DNA from: an uncultured Lachnospiraceae bacterium
Lineage (GTDB): Bacteria > Bacillota > Clostridia > Lachnospirales > Lachnospiraceae
Assembly: GCA_947589055.1 (NCBI GenBank)
Contig: CANPZL010000010.1
Coordinates: 1-64,000, forward strand
Length of the DNA: 64,000 nt
Direction of reading: 5' to 3'
This document shows, piece by piece, positions 33,999-43,410 of this stretch. The first letter of the stretch is position 1. Each line of letters begins with the position of its first letter. Position numbers and translations under genes: made by a program. The notes under the pieces were generated by a model, which searched no databases, was not told the origin of the DNA, and saw only the letters and a list, made by a program, of their open reading frames with translations.

Positions 33999-35384
33999 AT
34001 GAGTGAAGAAAAGATTCCTTACAAAATCTATCTGAGTGAGGCGGAGATTCCTAAGCAATGGTATAATATGCGGGCGGATATGAAGAATAAGCCGGCGCCG
34101 CTTTTAAATCCGGGAACCTTGCAGCCGTTGAAGCCGGAAGAACTGGCACCGATTTTCTGTGAAGAGCTGATCGCTCAGGAATTGAATGATACGGATGCTT
34201 ATATTGATATTCCGGAGGAAATTCAGGCTTATTACAAAACCTATCGTCCGTCTCCCACGATGCGGGCGTATCATCTGGAAAAAGCGCTGGGAACGCCTGC
34301 AAAGATTTATTATAAGTTTGAAGGTAACAATACCAGCGGAAGCCATAAGTTGAATTCTGCAATCGCTCAGGCGTATTATGCTAAGAAGCAGGGATTAAAG
34401 GGAGTAACTACCGAGACCGGAGCAGGCCAGTGGGGAACTGCCCTTTCCATGGCGTGTGCGTATTTTGGATTGGATTGCAAAGTATACATGGTAAAAGTAT
34501 CCTATGAACAAAAACCCTTCCGTCGGGAGGTTATGCGTACCTATGGTGCAAGCGTGACACCGTCACCCTCTATGGAGACAGCAGTGGGACGTAAGATTTT
34601 AGAACAGCATCCCGGAACGACAGGCAGCCTTGGCTGTGCGATTTCAGAGGCAGTAGAAGTAGCGACTACAAATGAAGGCTACCGCTATGTACTGGGAAGT
34701 GTGTTAAATCAGGTGCTTCTGCATCAGTCTGTGATCGGACTGGAGGCAAAGGCAGCTCTGGATAAATATGGGATTAAGCCGGACATCATTATCGGCTGTG
34801 CCGGCGGCGGCTCGAATCTGGGCGGTCTGATCGCACCGTTTATGGGAGAAAAGCTAAGAGGAGAAGCGGATTACCGGATCATAGCTGTGGAACCGGCTTC
34901 CTGCCCAAGCTTTACCAGAGGAAAGTTTGCATATGATTTCTGCGATACCGGTATGATCTGCCCGCTGGCAAAAATGTACACGCTGGGCAGTGGATTTATT
35001 CCTTCTGCAAATCATGCGGGTGGTTTGCGGTTCCACGGTATGAGTACCATTTTATCGCAGCTGTATCATGACGGATATATGGAAGCCTGTTCAGTGGAAC
35101 AGACCTCGGTATTTGAGGCGGCGGAGCAATTTGCCAGAACGGAAGGTATCCTTCCGGCACCGGAAAGCAGCCATGCGATCCGGACAGCCATTGACGAAGC
35201 ATTGAAATGTAAGGAAACCGGTGAAGAAAAGACAATCCTTTTTGGGCTTACCGGTACCGGTTATTTCGATATGGTTGCCTATGAGAAATTCCATGATGGA
35301 GAAATGACGGACGTGATTCCTACCGATGAAGATTTACAGGCAGGATTTGACGGAATTCCGAAGTTCCCCGGAAATGAATTCTAA
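33999..35384 (+). CDS. trpB: Tryptophan synthase beta chain-like enzyme (TrpB2 type)
   Basis: This 461-residue PLP enzyme is of the longer TrpB2 type: it has an extra N-terminal region and the lysine site GSHKLNSAIAQAYYA in place of the usual GAHKxN. ETGAGQWGTALS holds the catalytic Glu loop, and CAGGGSNLGG binds the PLP phosphate. It joins indole and serine to make tryptophan. No trpA or other trp genes are adjacent, so it may act alone to salvage indole, which is common in gut bacteria. The Trp T-box just upstream confirms the link to tryptophan. AAAGGAGAAGTAAC fixes the start at 33999; a longer in-frame start at 33843 lies within the T-box RNA. Confidence 0.94.
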   Translation: MSEEKIPYKIYLSEAEIPKQWYNMRADMKNKPAPLLNPGTLQPLKPEELAPIFCEELIAQELNDTDAYIDIPEEIQAYYKTYRPSPTMRAYHLEKALGTPAKIYYKFEGNNTSGSHKLNSAIAQAYYAKKQGLKGVTTETGAGQWGTALSMACAYFGLDCKVYMVKVSYEQKPFRREVMRTYGASVTPSPSMETAVGRKILEQHPGTTGSLGCAISEAVEVATTNEGYRYVLGSVLNQVLLHQSVIGLEAKAALDKYGIKPDIIIGCAGGGSNLGGLIAPFMGEKLRGEADYRIIAVEPASCPSFTRGKFAYDFCDTGMICPLAKMYTLGSGFIPSANHAGGLRFHGMSTILSQLYHDGYMEACSVEQTSVFEAAEQFARTEGILPAPESSHAIRTAIDEALKCKETGEEKTILFGLTGTGYFDMVAYEKFHDGEMTDVIPTDEDLQAGFDGIPKFPGNEF

Positions 35385-35403
35385 GCAGAGAATAAACAAG
35401 AAT

Positions 35404-35441
35404 AAAAAAGGCATTCCGGTATGATCCGGAATGCCTTTTTT
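35404..35441. terminator. Bidirectional terminator between trpB and the foldase gene
   Basis: AAAAAAGGCATTCCGG and CCGGAATGCCTTTTTT form a perfect stem with a six-base loop. A and T tracts on the two sides allow it to end both convergent genes. Confidence 0.93.
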
Positions 35442-35452
35442 GTAACTATACC

Positions 35453-36757
35453 CTACTCAATGATGGAAGTATTTAATAAGGATTCTGAACTGGAAGAATC
35501 GGTTTCTTCGGTGGTGTCTTTCGCCTTCAGATATGCGATTTCCCCTTTGATATCGACTGCATCATATCCGTCTGCAATCAGAGATTCTACATATTCGGAT
35601 GCCTCCTGGGTAGCCAGAGTATCCGATATGGTTTCCCGGCAGGTATCATCATAGGTGCGGCTTACGAATTTTAAGACATAGCAGATGCCGCTTTCACTTT
35701 GGATTACTGTAATGTCCCCTGCTTTTCTGCTCTCGTCCGAGATCCACTCAGAAAAATCAGCATTGGTCTGACTACAGGTGACATTTTCTGTCAATGAATA
35801 TTCGGTATCTCCAGCCTCATAGTTGGTTTTATCATCTTCCTGTGCATATTCCAGACAGAGGGTCTCAAAATCCTCCCCTGCCTCCAGACGCTCTGCCATT
35901 TCCAGAGCCAGTGTGTATGCGGGACTTGAAGTCTTTGTATCCTCCGCATCCGTATCTTCCTGTTCTACCGTTGATTCGGGTTCTTCTGTATTAGTATCTT
36001 CTGTATAGTCCGCCGGGTCAAAGGTGAAGCTATAGTAGCTTACCTGATCGTATTCATCTTTATGGTCTTCATAGTATTCCGTGATGGTATCCTCATCTGG
36101 GGTAGCGTCTTCTTTTAGCTTTTCATAATAAGCGCTGGCAGTATAGCTGTTTTCCATATATTCTTTTACATTAGCAGCGGTAGCGTAATCTCCGAACATG
36201 GATTTGTAATAAGCGGACATGGTCATCTGGCTTTCCTGTGCCGTGGTCTTAGCTGTGGAAATAAAGGTGTTATAATCCTGTGTCGTATCATATTCAAATC
36301 CCTGTTCCGCCGCATCATCTAATAATGCATATTCCTGTTTCATCTGTTCGATTGCGAGCTGTTCAAAGTATTCCTGCCAAGTCATCTCCTCAGAATACTG
36401 CTGTTCATCATAGGGAAGGGAGGGATCCAGACCCATATAGGAAAGGAAATAAGAATAGTTATTGATATAACTGTTCACGGTGCTGTTAAAGTAATAGTCA
36501 TACGCTGTCCTGGTTAAAGTATGGTTACCGATGGAAAGATATGGATCGTTATTGGCAGAATGGATCTCTAATATTTTTTTTACGGAAAAATATCCTGCCG
36601 AACCAATGACAGCGATAGCAAGGAGAATGCATATGGTCCGAAAAATGATGGAATTTCGCTTTTCCTTTTTCGCTTCCTTTCGTCTGGCTTCCATTTTTTT
36701 ATCATATTTTGTTTTTGGTTTTTCCTGTTCGTTTGCTTTTGCTGATTTCTTACTCAT
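35453..36757 (-). CDS. Membrane-anchored SurA/PrsA-like foldase
   Basis: This 434-residue protein has a very basic cytoplasmic start (KKMEARRKEAKKEKR), one membrane anchor at residues about 38-60 (IICILLAIAVIGSAGYF region) and an extracytoplasmic domain. The outer part has a SurA-N-like helical segment rich in Tyr and Asn, then a parvulin-like region. That region carries YYSFTFDPADYT, LAERLEAGEDFETLCLEYA-like helices and ITVIQSESGICYVLKFVSR, interrupted by an acidic low-complexity insert (residues about 255-280). It probably helps fold exported proteins. No lipobox is visible, unlike PrsA. AGGAGTAATAGA precedes the start. Confidence 0.78.
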   Translation of the reverse strand: MSKKSAKANEQEKPKTKYDKKMEARRKEAKKEKRNSIIFRTICILLAIAVIGSAGYFSVKKILEIHSANNDPYLSIGNHTLTRTAYDYYFNSTVNSYINNYSYFLSYMGLDPSLPYDEQQYSEEMTWQEYFEQLAIEQMKQEYALLDDAAEQGFEYDTTQDYNTFISTAKTTAQESQMTMSAYYKSMFGDYATAANVKEYMENSYTASAYYEKLKEDATPDEDTITEYYEDHKDEYDQVSYYSFTFDPADYTEDTNTEEPESTVEQEDTDAEDTKTSSPAYTLALEMAERLEAGEDFETLCLEYAQEDDKTNYEAGDTEYSLTENVTCSQTNADFSEWISDESRKAGDITVIQSESGICYVLKFVSRTYDDTCRETISDTLATQEASEYVESLIADGYDAVDIKGEIAYLKAKDTTEETDSSSSESLLNTSIIE

Positions 36758-36845
36758 TCTATTACTCCTTACATGAATTTCATACTAGTCCACATATGAT
36801 TATGCCATCATGCCTGAAAAACTGCAAGGATTATTTAAGAAAAGA

Positions 36846-36885
36846 AGCAGGAACCTCATACGTCAATGCGTAGAAGGTTCCTGCT
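36846..36885 (-). terminator. Terminator of the second Xre gene
   Basis: AGCAGGAACCT and AGGTTCCTGCT form a perfect 11-bp stem. On the minus strand a TCTTTTCTTAAA tail follows. Confidence 0.8.
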
Positions 36886-36904
36886 TTGTAAGTCGTATCC
36901 GTTT

Positions 36905-37231
36905 TCATCTGCGGACCCAGATTTTAAGTGTCTTTACAAGCTTCCGCTTGTCTTCATCGGTCATTCTTCGGGTTAAATCATTTAGTTCGTAGTCAAGTGC
37001 AGTGGCTTCATATTCGGAATCAATACTTCCAATCAGAGCATCTAATGATACGTGTGTTAGCTCGGCGTAATACATGAGCAAACGCAGGGTCATAGCACTA
37101 CGGTTATTCTCGACGTTGCTGATGTAGCCTGGAGTAACATTCAATGCCTTAGCAACTTGATTTTGGGTTAACCCATTTTCAATGCGTAACTCTTTTACCT
37201 TTTTACCAAGGTTTGCATAAAAATCATCCAT
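36905..37231 (-). CDS. Xre-family helix-turn-helix regulator
   Basis: This 108-residue regulator has an N-terminal helix-turn-helix (KELRIENGLTQNQVAKAL, TPGYISNVENNRSAMTLRLL). A C-terminal tail ending in DEDKRKLVKTLKIWVRR follows. This form, with YISNVENNR and a short C-terminal helix, resembles stand-alone Xre regulators of Lachnospiraceae. ATG 37231 has AAGGAGTG upstream; the longer frame lacks a site. It is divergent from pncB across 400 bases of AT-rich DNA. Targets are unknown. Confidence 0.82.
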   Translation of the reverse strand: MDDFYANLGKKVKELRIENGLTQNQVAKALNVTPGYISNVENNRSAMTLRLLMYYAELTHVSLDALIGSIDSEYEATALDYELNDLTRRMTDEDKRKLVKTLKIWVRR

Positions 37232-37637
37232 TGTAAAACACTCCTTAATATGGTGTATAAAAATACATCGCTGCAATGAATACGTGCCATATATATAATA
37301 ATTATACAATGATTAAAGGGGAAAATAAATCACTATTTTGTATATTTATTATTGTAAAGCTAAGGAAAAAACTAGAAAAATAAAGGAATCATAAAAAAAC
37401 TATATAAAAAATATATAGAAGAAAAAAACGGACAAAAAAGTGACTTAGATGGTTCCGGCTTTTACAGCCGGATAAAATTATGCTTACATACTTATAATTT
37501 CACATAAAGGCTCTTGTATACTTGTCCGGAAGAGAGTAGAATGTTATGAAAAGCTGACTGGAAAATACAGAGAAGGACAGATTGGGACTGACTCATATTA
37601 AGGGAAACGACGTAAGCTTATGATAAGGAGGAAACGT
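37232..37637. other. AT-rich intergenic region upstream of pncB
   Basis: About 400 bases with no ORF of note lie between the divergent Xre gene and pncB. I see a short hairpin CCGGC/GCCGG (37455-37459 with 37467-37471), a TATAAT at 37493-37498 without a good -35 box, and the A-rich stretch 37370-37440. The pncB ribosome site is AAGGAGG at 37624. I do not recognise a riboswitch. Confidence 0.5.
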
Positions 37638-39104
37638 ATGAAAAAGACCCAGTACATGGAACGGAATCTGACAATGGTGATGGATTTTTACGAGCTGACC
37701 ATGAGCAATGGATATTTCTTGGATCAAGATAAGGATATTCGGGTAGCGTTTGATGTGTTTTATCGGAAGAATCCGGACAACGGAGGCTTTGCCATATTTA
37801 CGGGCTTGGAACAGATCGTAGAATATGTACAAAATCTTCACTTTGATGAAGAAGATATTGCATATCTGAAAAGCCAGAATTTATTTGAAGATGAATTCTT
37901 AGACTATCTGAGCCGGTTTCGATTTACCGGTGATATTTATGCGTTTCCGGAAGGAACGATCATGTATCCGAATGAGCCATGCATGACCGTAGTGGCTCCT
38001 TTGATTGACGCCCAGTTGATTGAGACAGCCATCCTATTGCAGATCAATCATCAGTCCCTGATTGCGACAAAGACCAGAAGGATCGTATCGGCGGCGGCAG
38101 GAAGAAACGTATCGGACTTTGGGGCAAGACGAGCTCACAATATGGATGCCGCTATCTATGGTGCGAGAGCCGCCTATATCGGAGGGGCGGACAGTACTGC
38201 TACCGTTTTAGCAGGACAGATGTTTGGCGTTCCGATAAGCGGTACGATGGCACACAGCTTTGTCATGTTTTATCAGGACGAATTTGAAGCGTTTCGGAAA
38301 TATGCAGAGACCTATCCGGATGCCACAGTGCTGCTAGTCGATACCTATGATGTCCTGCGGAGCGGAATACCCAATGCGATCCGGGTGGCTAAGGAAGTAT
38401 TGGAACCGATGGGCAAGCGGTTAAAGGGAGTACGGATTGACAGCGGTGACTTGGCTTATCTGACGAAAAAAACTAGGAAAATGTTGGACAAGGCGGGATT
38501 GGAGGACTGCAAGATCATCATTTCAAACAGTCTGGACGAGTTTACGATCACCTCAATCCTGAATCAGGGAGGCTGTGTAGACAGTTTTGGAGTGGGTGAG
38601 CGTTTGATTACTGCAAAATCAGAGCCGGTCTTTGGAGCAGTCTATAAGATTGCGGCTGTTGAAGAACAGCCGGGTGTGTTTGTCCCCCGGATCAAGATTT
38701 CGGAAAATGTGGAAAAGATCACCAATCCGGGCTTAAAGAAAGTATATCGGATCATCAACGAAGAGGGAAGGGCAATCGCAGATATGATAGCGAAAGCAGA
38801 CGAAAGAATCGATATGAGCCAGCCATTCCGGTATGTAGATCCCACAAAACCGTGGAAAAACCGGTATTTTAGCAACTGCAAGGCGATTGAACTGCAAAAG
38901 CCGATCATACGAAACGGTGAGCTGGTCTATGAGATGCCTTCCTTAAATGAAATTGCGGCTTATGTGAAACGACAGCTTTCAGAAGAGATATGGGAAGAAG
39001 AACAGCGTTTTGAATATCCGCATCTTCATTATCTGGATATGACCCCGGAATATTATGAAATGAAAATGCAGCTCTTAAACGACTTAAGCATTAAGGAAAA
39101 TTAG
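37638..39104 (+). CDS. pncB: Nicotinate phosphoribosyltransferase
   Basis: This 488-residue enzyme of the nicotinate salvage route makes nicotinate mononucleotide from nicotinate and PRPP, usually with ATP hydrolysis. Landmarks are DFYELTMSNGYFL near residue 16, FVFDVFYRKNP-type strands, SDFGARRAHN near 157, VRIDSGDLAYLTKKTRK near 267 and the phosphate-binding SFGVGERLIT near 322. It matches the long bacterial form. ATG 37638 lies after AAGGAGGAAACGT; the in-frame ATG at 37620 has no ribosome site. The upp gene follows 93 bases later, so the two may form a salvage unit. Confidence 0.94.
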   Translation: MKKTQYMERNLTMVMDFYELTMSNGYFLDQDKDIRVAFDVFYRKNPDNGGFAIFTGLEQIVEYVQNLHFDEEDIAYLKSQNLFEDEFLDYLSRFRFTGDIYAFPEGTIMYPNEPCMTVVAPLIDAQLIETAILLQINHQSLIATKTRRIVSAAAGRNVSDFGARRAHNMDAAIYGARAAYIGGADSTATVLAGQMFGVPISGTMAHSFVMFYQDEFEAFRKYAETYPDATVLLVDTYDVLRSGIPNAIRVAKEVLEPMGKRLKGVRIDSGDLAYLTKKTRKMLDKAGLEDCKIIISNSLDEFTITSILNQGGCVDSFGVGERLITAKSEPVFGAVYKIAAVEEQPGVFVPRIKISENVEKITNPGLKKVYRIINEEGRAIADMIAKADERIDMSQPFRYVDPTKPWKNRYFSNCKAIELQKPIIRNGELVYEMPSLNEIAAYVKRQLSEEIWEEEQRFEYPHLHYLDMTPEYYEMKMQLLNDLSIKEN

Positions 39105-39197
39105 TTACTTTTCAGAAGGAATGTTGTATACTGGGTCTGGCAGGATATACTATTCAAAGAAAGCGCAGATGACCAGACAGGTCAGGAGGAAAAAGGT

Positions 39198-39827
39198 ATG
39201 GCTAAGTTTACGATTATGGGACATCCGTTGATTCAGCATAAGATCTCATTGATCCGGGATAAGAATACGGGAACCAATGAATTCCGAAAGCTGATAGAGG
39301 AAATTGCTATGCTGATGGCATATGAGGCATTGCGGGATCTGCCGACAGAAGAGGTGGAGATTGAGACGCCTATCGAAACCTGTATGACGCCTATGATCTC
39401 CGGAAAGAAAATGGCAGTCGTTCCCATTCTGCGTGCCGGTCTGGGTATGGTAAACGGAATCCTTGCGCTGGTTCCTACCGCAAGAGTGGGACATATCGGC
39501 TTGTACCGGGATCCGGAAACCCATCTGCCCCATAGCTATTATTGTAAGCTGCCGGATACCATTGATCAGAGAACGATCCTTGTAGTGGATCCGATGTTAG
39601 CGACTGGCGGGTCTGCTGTAGATGCGATTCGCTTTATCAAGGAGCAGGGAGGAAAGACGATCAAATTCATGTGTATCATTGCGGCTCCGGAGGGATTGGA
39701 ACATTTGCTTGCAAAACATCCGGATGTGCAGGTATATGTAGGGCAGTTGGATCGTTGTCTGAATGAAAACGCTTATATCTGTCCGGGCTTAGGAGATGCA
39801 GGTGACCGTATTTTCGGAACGAAATAG
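39198..39827 (+). CDS. upp: Uracil phosphoribosyltransferase
   Basis: This 209-residue enzyme converts uracil and PRPP to [18 protein letters not shown] at the start, [13 protein letters not shown] near residue 75, the PRPP loop [12 protein letters not shown] near 130 and the closing [13 protein letters not shown] are all present. It matches Upp in length. CAGGAGGAAAAAGGT precedes the ATG. Confidence 0.97.
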   Translation: MAKFTIMGHPLIQHKISLIRDKNTGTNEFRKLIEEIAMLMAYEALRDLPTEEVEIETPIETCMTPMISGKKMAVVPILRAGLGMVNGILALVPTARVGHIGLYRDPETHLPHSYYCKLPDTIDQRTILVVDPMLATGGSAVDAIRFIKEQGGKTIKFMCIIAAPEGLEHLLAKHPDVQVYVGQLDRCLNENAYICPGLGDAGDRIFGTK

Positions 39828-39871
39828 GTTCGATCCTTACAATAAAGAAAACAGGTAAGACAGGGTAAACC

Positions 39872-40654
39872 ATGAAGGAAAAGAATGTTCAGCAGGAAAA
39901 ACCGGAATCGGGATTAAGAAAAAGGAGAATTGTGTCTATCATAATTCTTCTTGTCTTTGTGGGGATTTTTGTTTTCTTATTTTTAAATATCGGGGTGCCT
40001 TTGGTAGAATTTGTTTCTGACAGCGAACGATTACGGGCGTGGGTAGATTCTAACTGGTTATGGAGCCGGCTTGCTTATACTGGTCTTGTGATCTTACAGA
40101 TCATTGTTGCCTTAATTCCCGGTGAACCGTTTGAGATAGCTGCCGGATACGCATTTGGAGCAGTGGAAGGTACTATCATCTGTGTACTGGGAAGTACGAT
40201 CGGCGGAACTCTTGTGTTTCTGCTGACACGACGGTTTGGAATAAAGCTGGTTGAGGTATTTGTGTCCATTGACAAGATTAACTCCATCCGGTTTTTAAAA
40301 GACAGTAAGAAAAGAGATATTTTATTATTCCTGCTTTTTTTTATTCCGGGTACGCCAAAGGATGCATTGAGTTATTTTGCCGGACTGACAAAGATTGATT
40401 TGAAAACATGGTTGTTGATTACCACCGTTGCAAAGCTCCCTTCTATCATAACATCGACGGTAGGCGGTAACGCCATAGGGATGGAAAACTACCAGTTTGC
40501 CATTATTGTCTTTGCAGCAACCTTGTTACTAAGCAGCGCCGGCCTGCTGTTTTATAATCATTATACCAAACGAAAGCAGGAAGAAGCGGCAGCTCTGGAA
40601 GCCGATTCGGATAAGGAAAGGAAGGAATCGGATTCTGAACGTAGTTGCAAATGA
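39872..40654 (+). CDS. TVP38/TMEM64-family (VTT domain) membrane protein
   Basis: This 260-residue membrane protein has about six hydrophobic segments. The VTT-type core is PGEPFEIAAGYAFG near residue 84 and FFIPGTPKDALSYFAGLT near 157, where the re-entrant helices carry conserved Pro and Gly. Family members are proposed to move or scramble phospholipids, or to tolerate membrane stress; the role here is not known. A charged C-terminal tail (EADSDKERKESDSE) is cytoplasmic. The ribosome site is weak. The metal ABC operon begins shortly after. Confidence 0.85.
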   Translation: MKEKNVQQEKPESGLRKRRIVSIIILLVFVGIFVFLFLNIGVPLVEFVSDSERLRAWVDSNWLWSRLAYTGLVILQIIVALIPGEPFEIAAGYAFGAVEGTIICVLGSTIGGTLVFLLTRRFGIKLVEVFVSIDKINSIRFLKDSKKRDILLFLLFFIPGTPKDALSYFAGLTKIDLKTWLLITTVAKLPSIITSTVGGNAIGMENYQFAIIVFAATLLLSSAGLLFYNHYTKRKQEEAAALEADSDKERKESDSERSCK

Positions 40655-40668
40655 ATTGCAGTTGCATC

Positions 40669-40697
40669 TTGACAATCGGTTAGGGACGTGTGATACT
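40669..40697 (+). promoter_or_regulatory. Promoter for the metal ABC operon
   Basis: TTGACA (40669-40674) and GATACT (40692-40697) are 17 bases apart. A small dyad TGCAA/TTGCA lies just upstream. I do not see a clear Zur or MntR box. Confidence 0.6.
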
Positions 40698-40737
40698 GGA
40701 ATGGTATGCGGTGTTCCATAGCGATTGGAGGATTAAA

Positions 40738-41748
40738 ATGGGAAAAAAGATCGGGGCGGTGCTAGTCATTGCCCTTTTATGTATCGGGATAGGTTTGGCT
40801 TGTCTAAGTGCCGGAACAGATAGCAAGGAAGACGGGGAAAACGGAGATCGTCTTCAGGTGGTCTGTACTGTTTTTCCGGCGTATGATTGGGTGTGCAGGA
40901 TTGCCGGGGAAAAGGTAGAACCGGTGTATCTTATGGATACGGGTGTGGATCTTCACAGCTATCAGCCCTCGGCGGCCGATTTTGTCGCTATTGCGGAGTG
41001 TGATATTGTGATTTATGTGGGAGGACAGTCGGAAGCATGGATGCAGGCGGCGCTTGATAATTCGGTCAATGAGGATCTGCAGATACTTAACATGATGGAA
41101 TTATTGGGAGATACGGTAAAGGAAGAAACTCTTACAGAGGGAATGCAGGAAGAACAGCATTGGTTCCGGACGGAAGAAGAAACGGAATATGACGAGCATG
41201 TATGGCTTTCTCTGCGAAATGCGGAGGTGATCTGTAATGCCATTACAAAGGCCCTCGTTCGGGCGGATAAGGAAAATGCTGCCTATTACGAAAATCGAAA
41301 TCAGGAGTATCAGCAGGAACTGGCGAAACTGGATAAAGCATATGCGGATATGGTGGCAAAGGCAGCCACAAGGACGTTGCTGTTTGGCGACCGTTTCCCG
41401 TTCCGGTATCTGACAGAGGACTATGGATTGGAATATTATGCGGCGTTTCCGGGCTGTTCGGCGGAAACAAAAGCAAGCTTTGAAACGATTACTTTTTTGG
41501 CAGAAAAGCTGGAAAGTTGTCAGTTTACCGGCGTTTTGATCTTGGAAGATTCCAGTCCGGAGATTGCGCAGGCGATCATTGCAAATACAAAGGATAAGGA
41601 TCAGTCGATTTTCGTATTGGATTCCCTTCAGTCTGTAGACCGTACAAAAATCGAAGAGGGCGTAACGTATCTTTCAGTCATGGAAAACAACCGGATCGTA
41701 TTTGGACAGGCTCTGGGAATGGAGGAAGAAGCAAATGGCATTGATTAA
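40738..41748 (+). CDS. Metal ABC transporter substrate-binding lipoprotein
   Basis: This 336-residue lipoprotein has a short signal with lipobox GLAC (Cys near residue 22) and a ZnuA/PsaA-type fold. Probable metal ligands are the His in DTGVDLHSYQPS and the His in DEHVWLSL, plus acidic residues near LEDSS. Between them lies a loop rich in Glu and His (EEQHWFRTEEETEYDEH). Where ZnuA has HDAFGYL this protein has DRFPFRYL, so the third His is replaced. It would bind zinc or manganese outside the membrane. ATG 40738 follows TTGGAGG; the earlier frame start at 40690 is in the promoter. It overlaps the ATPase gene by 14 bases. Confidence 0.88.
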   Translation: MGKKIGAVLVIALLCIGIGLACLSAGTDSKEDGENGDRLQVVCTVFPAYDWVCRIAGEKVEPVYLMDTGVDLHSYQPSAADFVAIAECDIVIYVGGQSEAWMQAALDNSVNEDLQILNMMELLGDTVKEETLTEGMQEEQHWFRTEEETEYDEHVWLSLRNAEVICNAITKALVRADKENAAYYENRNQEYQQELAKLDKAYADMVAKAATRTLLFGDRFPFRYLTEDYGLEYYAAFPGCSAETKASFETITFLAEKLESCQFTGVLILEDSSPEIAQAIIANTKDKDQSIFVLDSLQSVDRTKIEEGVTYLSVMENNRIVFGQALGMEEEANGID

Positions 41749-42451
41749 GTGTCAGGGAGTGGCACTGGGTTATGAAGGAAAAGTCGTAACGGAAGAATTG
41801 AATTTTCAGGTAGAGCAGGGGGATTATCTTTGCATTGTTGGTGAAAACGGAGCCGGAAAAAGCACCTTGATGAAAGCACTGCTCCGGTTGATTGCACCGT
41901 TGCAGGGAACGATTGAAATCGGTGAGGGATTGCATGCGTCTGAGATCGGATATTTACCCCAGCAGACGCCGGTACAGAAAGATTTTCCTGCAACCGTATG
42001 GGAGATCGTGTTGTCTGGTTGTCTCAACCGCTGCGGTTGGAGACCTTTCTATAATAAGGAAGATAAAAAACGAGCCTTAGACGCCATGAGGAGGCTGGAA
42101 ATAGATGACCTTTCCGCACAGAGTTACCGGAACCTGTCCGGTGGGCAGCAACAGAGGGTTTTATTGGCACGGGCACTTTGTGCCACCCGGAAAATGCTGC
42201 TTCTGGATGAGCCGGCAGCCGGCTTGGATCCCGTGGTGACTGGGGAATTGTATGAACTGATACAAAAGTTGAATCAGGAGGGAATTACTGTTATCATGAT
42301 TTCCCATGATATAACGGCGGCGATCACTTATGCCAGTCACATTCTGCATATGGGAAGCCGGCGGCCCTTGTTTTTTGGAACAAAAGAAGCGTATCGGGAT
42401 ACAGACCTTTATCTAAGGCAGGGAGAAAGCGGGGTGACCGTTCATGCATAA
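41735..42451 (+). CDS. Metal ABC transporter ATPase
   Basis: This 238-residue ATPase of the ZnuC type powers uptake by the adjoining binding protein and permease. Walker A is GENGAGKST near residue 37, the signature is LSGGQQQRVLLARAL and Walker B is MLLLDEPAAGLD. The His switch follows in MISHDI. All catalytic residues are present. The start at 41735 overlaps the upstream gene by 14 bases and has GGAGGAAG ahead. It overlaps the permease gene by 8 bases, so the set is translationally coupled. Confidence 0.93.
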   Translation: MALIKCQGVALGYEGKVVTEELNFQVEQGDYLCIVGENGAGKSTLMKALLRLIAPLQGTIEIGEGLHASEIGYLPQQTPVQKDFPATVWEIVLSGCLNRCGWRPFYNKEDKKRALDAMRRLEIDDLSAQSYRNLSGGQQQRVLLARALCATRKMLLLDEPAAGLDPVVTGELYELIQKLNQEGITVIMISHDITAAITYASHILHMGSRRPLFFGTKEAYRDTDLYLRQGESGVTVHA

Positions 42452-43292
42452 TGTTTGGCAGCAGTTGACCACCTATTTTCAATATCCGTTTATCCGTTAT
42501 GCTATGATCGTGGGGATTTTGATCGCCTTATGCTCCTCCTTGCTTGGTGTGACGCTGGTGTTAAAACGGTATTCTTTTATCGGAGACGGATTATCTCATG
42601 TTGCGTTTGGGGCGTTAGCAGTAGGAACCATTTTTCAGATAGAGAACGACTTAATTGTGGTATTGCCGATTACTGTACTGGCGGCTGTTTTACTGCTGTG
42701 GACGGGACAGAATACAAAGATTAAGGGAGATGCCGCCATTGCTATGATCTCCGTTGCTTCGCTGGCGGTAGGGTATCTGATCATGAATGTGTTCTCCACC
42801 TCGGCGAATATCTCAGGAGATGTATGCAGTACATTATTTGGTTCCGCTTCGATCCTGACCCTTTCCCGAATGGATGTGTGGGTCAGTATTCTCATGTCTA
42901 TCGTGGTGGTTGCCATCTTTATTCTTTGCTATAACCGGATATTTGCAGTCACTTTTGATTAAACCTTTGCAACTGCTACCGGAATCTCCGCTAGAAAATA
43001 TAACCTGCTGCTTGCAGTGATCACAGCAGTGATCATCGTGCTTGCCATGAAGCTGGTAGGCTCCCTGCTGATCTCGGCGCTGGTGATCTTTCCGGCGTTA
43101 TCTGCTATGCGGATTTTTCAGAGCTTTCGGCTTGTTATCATCTGTTCTGCTCTGTTGTCCATGCTCTGTGCCGGACTTGGTATCTTATTGTCTATTCTTG
43201 CCGATACGCCTGCCGGTGCCACGATCGTAGCAGTCAATATATTGGTTTTCTTCTTGTGTGCACTGATAGGGGTTCTCCTGAAAAGACAATAG
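42444..43292 (+). pseudogene. Metal ABC transporter permease with an internal stop (ZnuB type)
   Basis: The frame from ATG 42444 encodes a ZnuB-type permease (WQQLTTYFQYPFIRYA, GVTLVLKRYSFIGDGLSHVAF), but a TAA at 42960-42962 stops it after 172 residues. The same frame continues without further stops to 43292 and yields the missing part (TFATATGISARKYNLLL, then MKLVGSLLISALVIFPALSA). Relatives usually have Glu here (FDExFA), so a GAA-to-TAA change explains the break. Read through, the protein has 282 codons, the normal family length. With both other subunits intact, this is a recent mutation, a sequencing error or possible readthrough. A separate 91-residue C-terminal piece could start at GTG 43017, without a good ribosome site. 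Confidence 0.85.
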
Positions 43293-43302
43293 AGGAATCC
43301 TA

Positions 43303-43332
43303 TTGTATGATCCGTTCATTTTGTTGTATAAC
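43303..43332 (+). promoter_or_regulatory. Probable promoter for the kinase-hydrolase fusion gene
   Basis: TTGTAT (43303-43308) and TATAAC (43327-43332) are spaced by 18 bases. GGAGGTG at 43391 serves the following gene. Confidence 0.55.
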
Positions 43333-43410
43333 TAGAGTGTGGTTTATGGGAAAGCGATGTTAAAGGAAGCTGTGAAACCTGCCGACAGGGTGGAGGTGTG
43401 ATAGATAGAA

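Noticed and set aside
42960-42962. Selenocysteine or other recoding at the permease stop
   Set aside because: The codon is TAA, not TGA, and relatives are expected to have Glu here; a point mutation or error is simpler.
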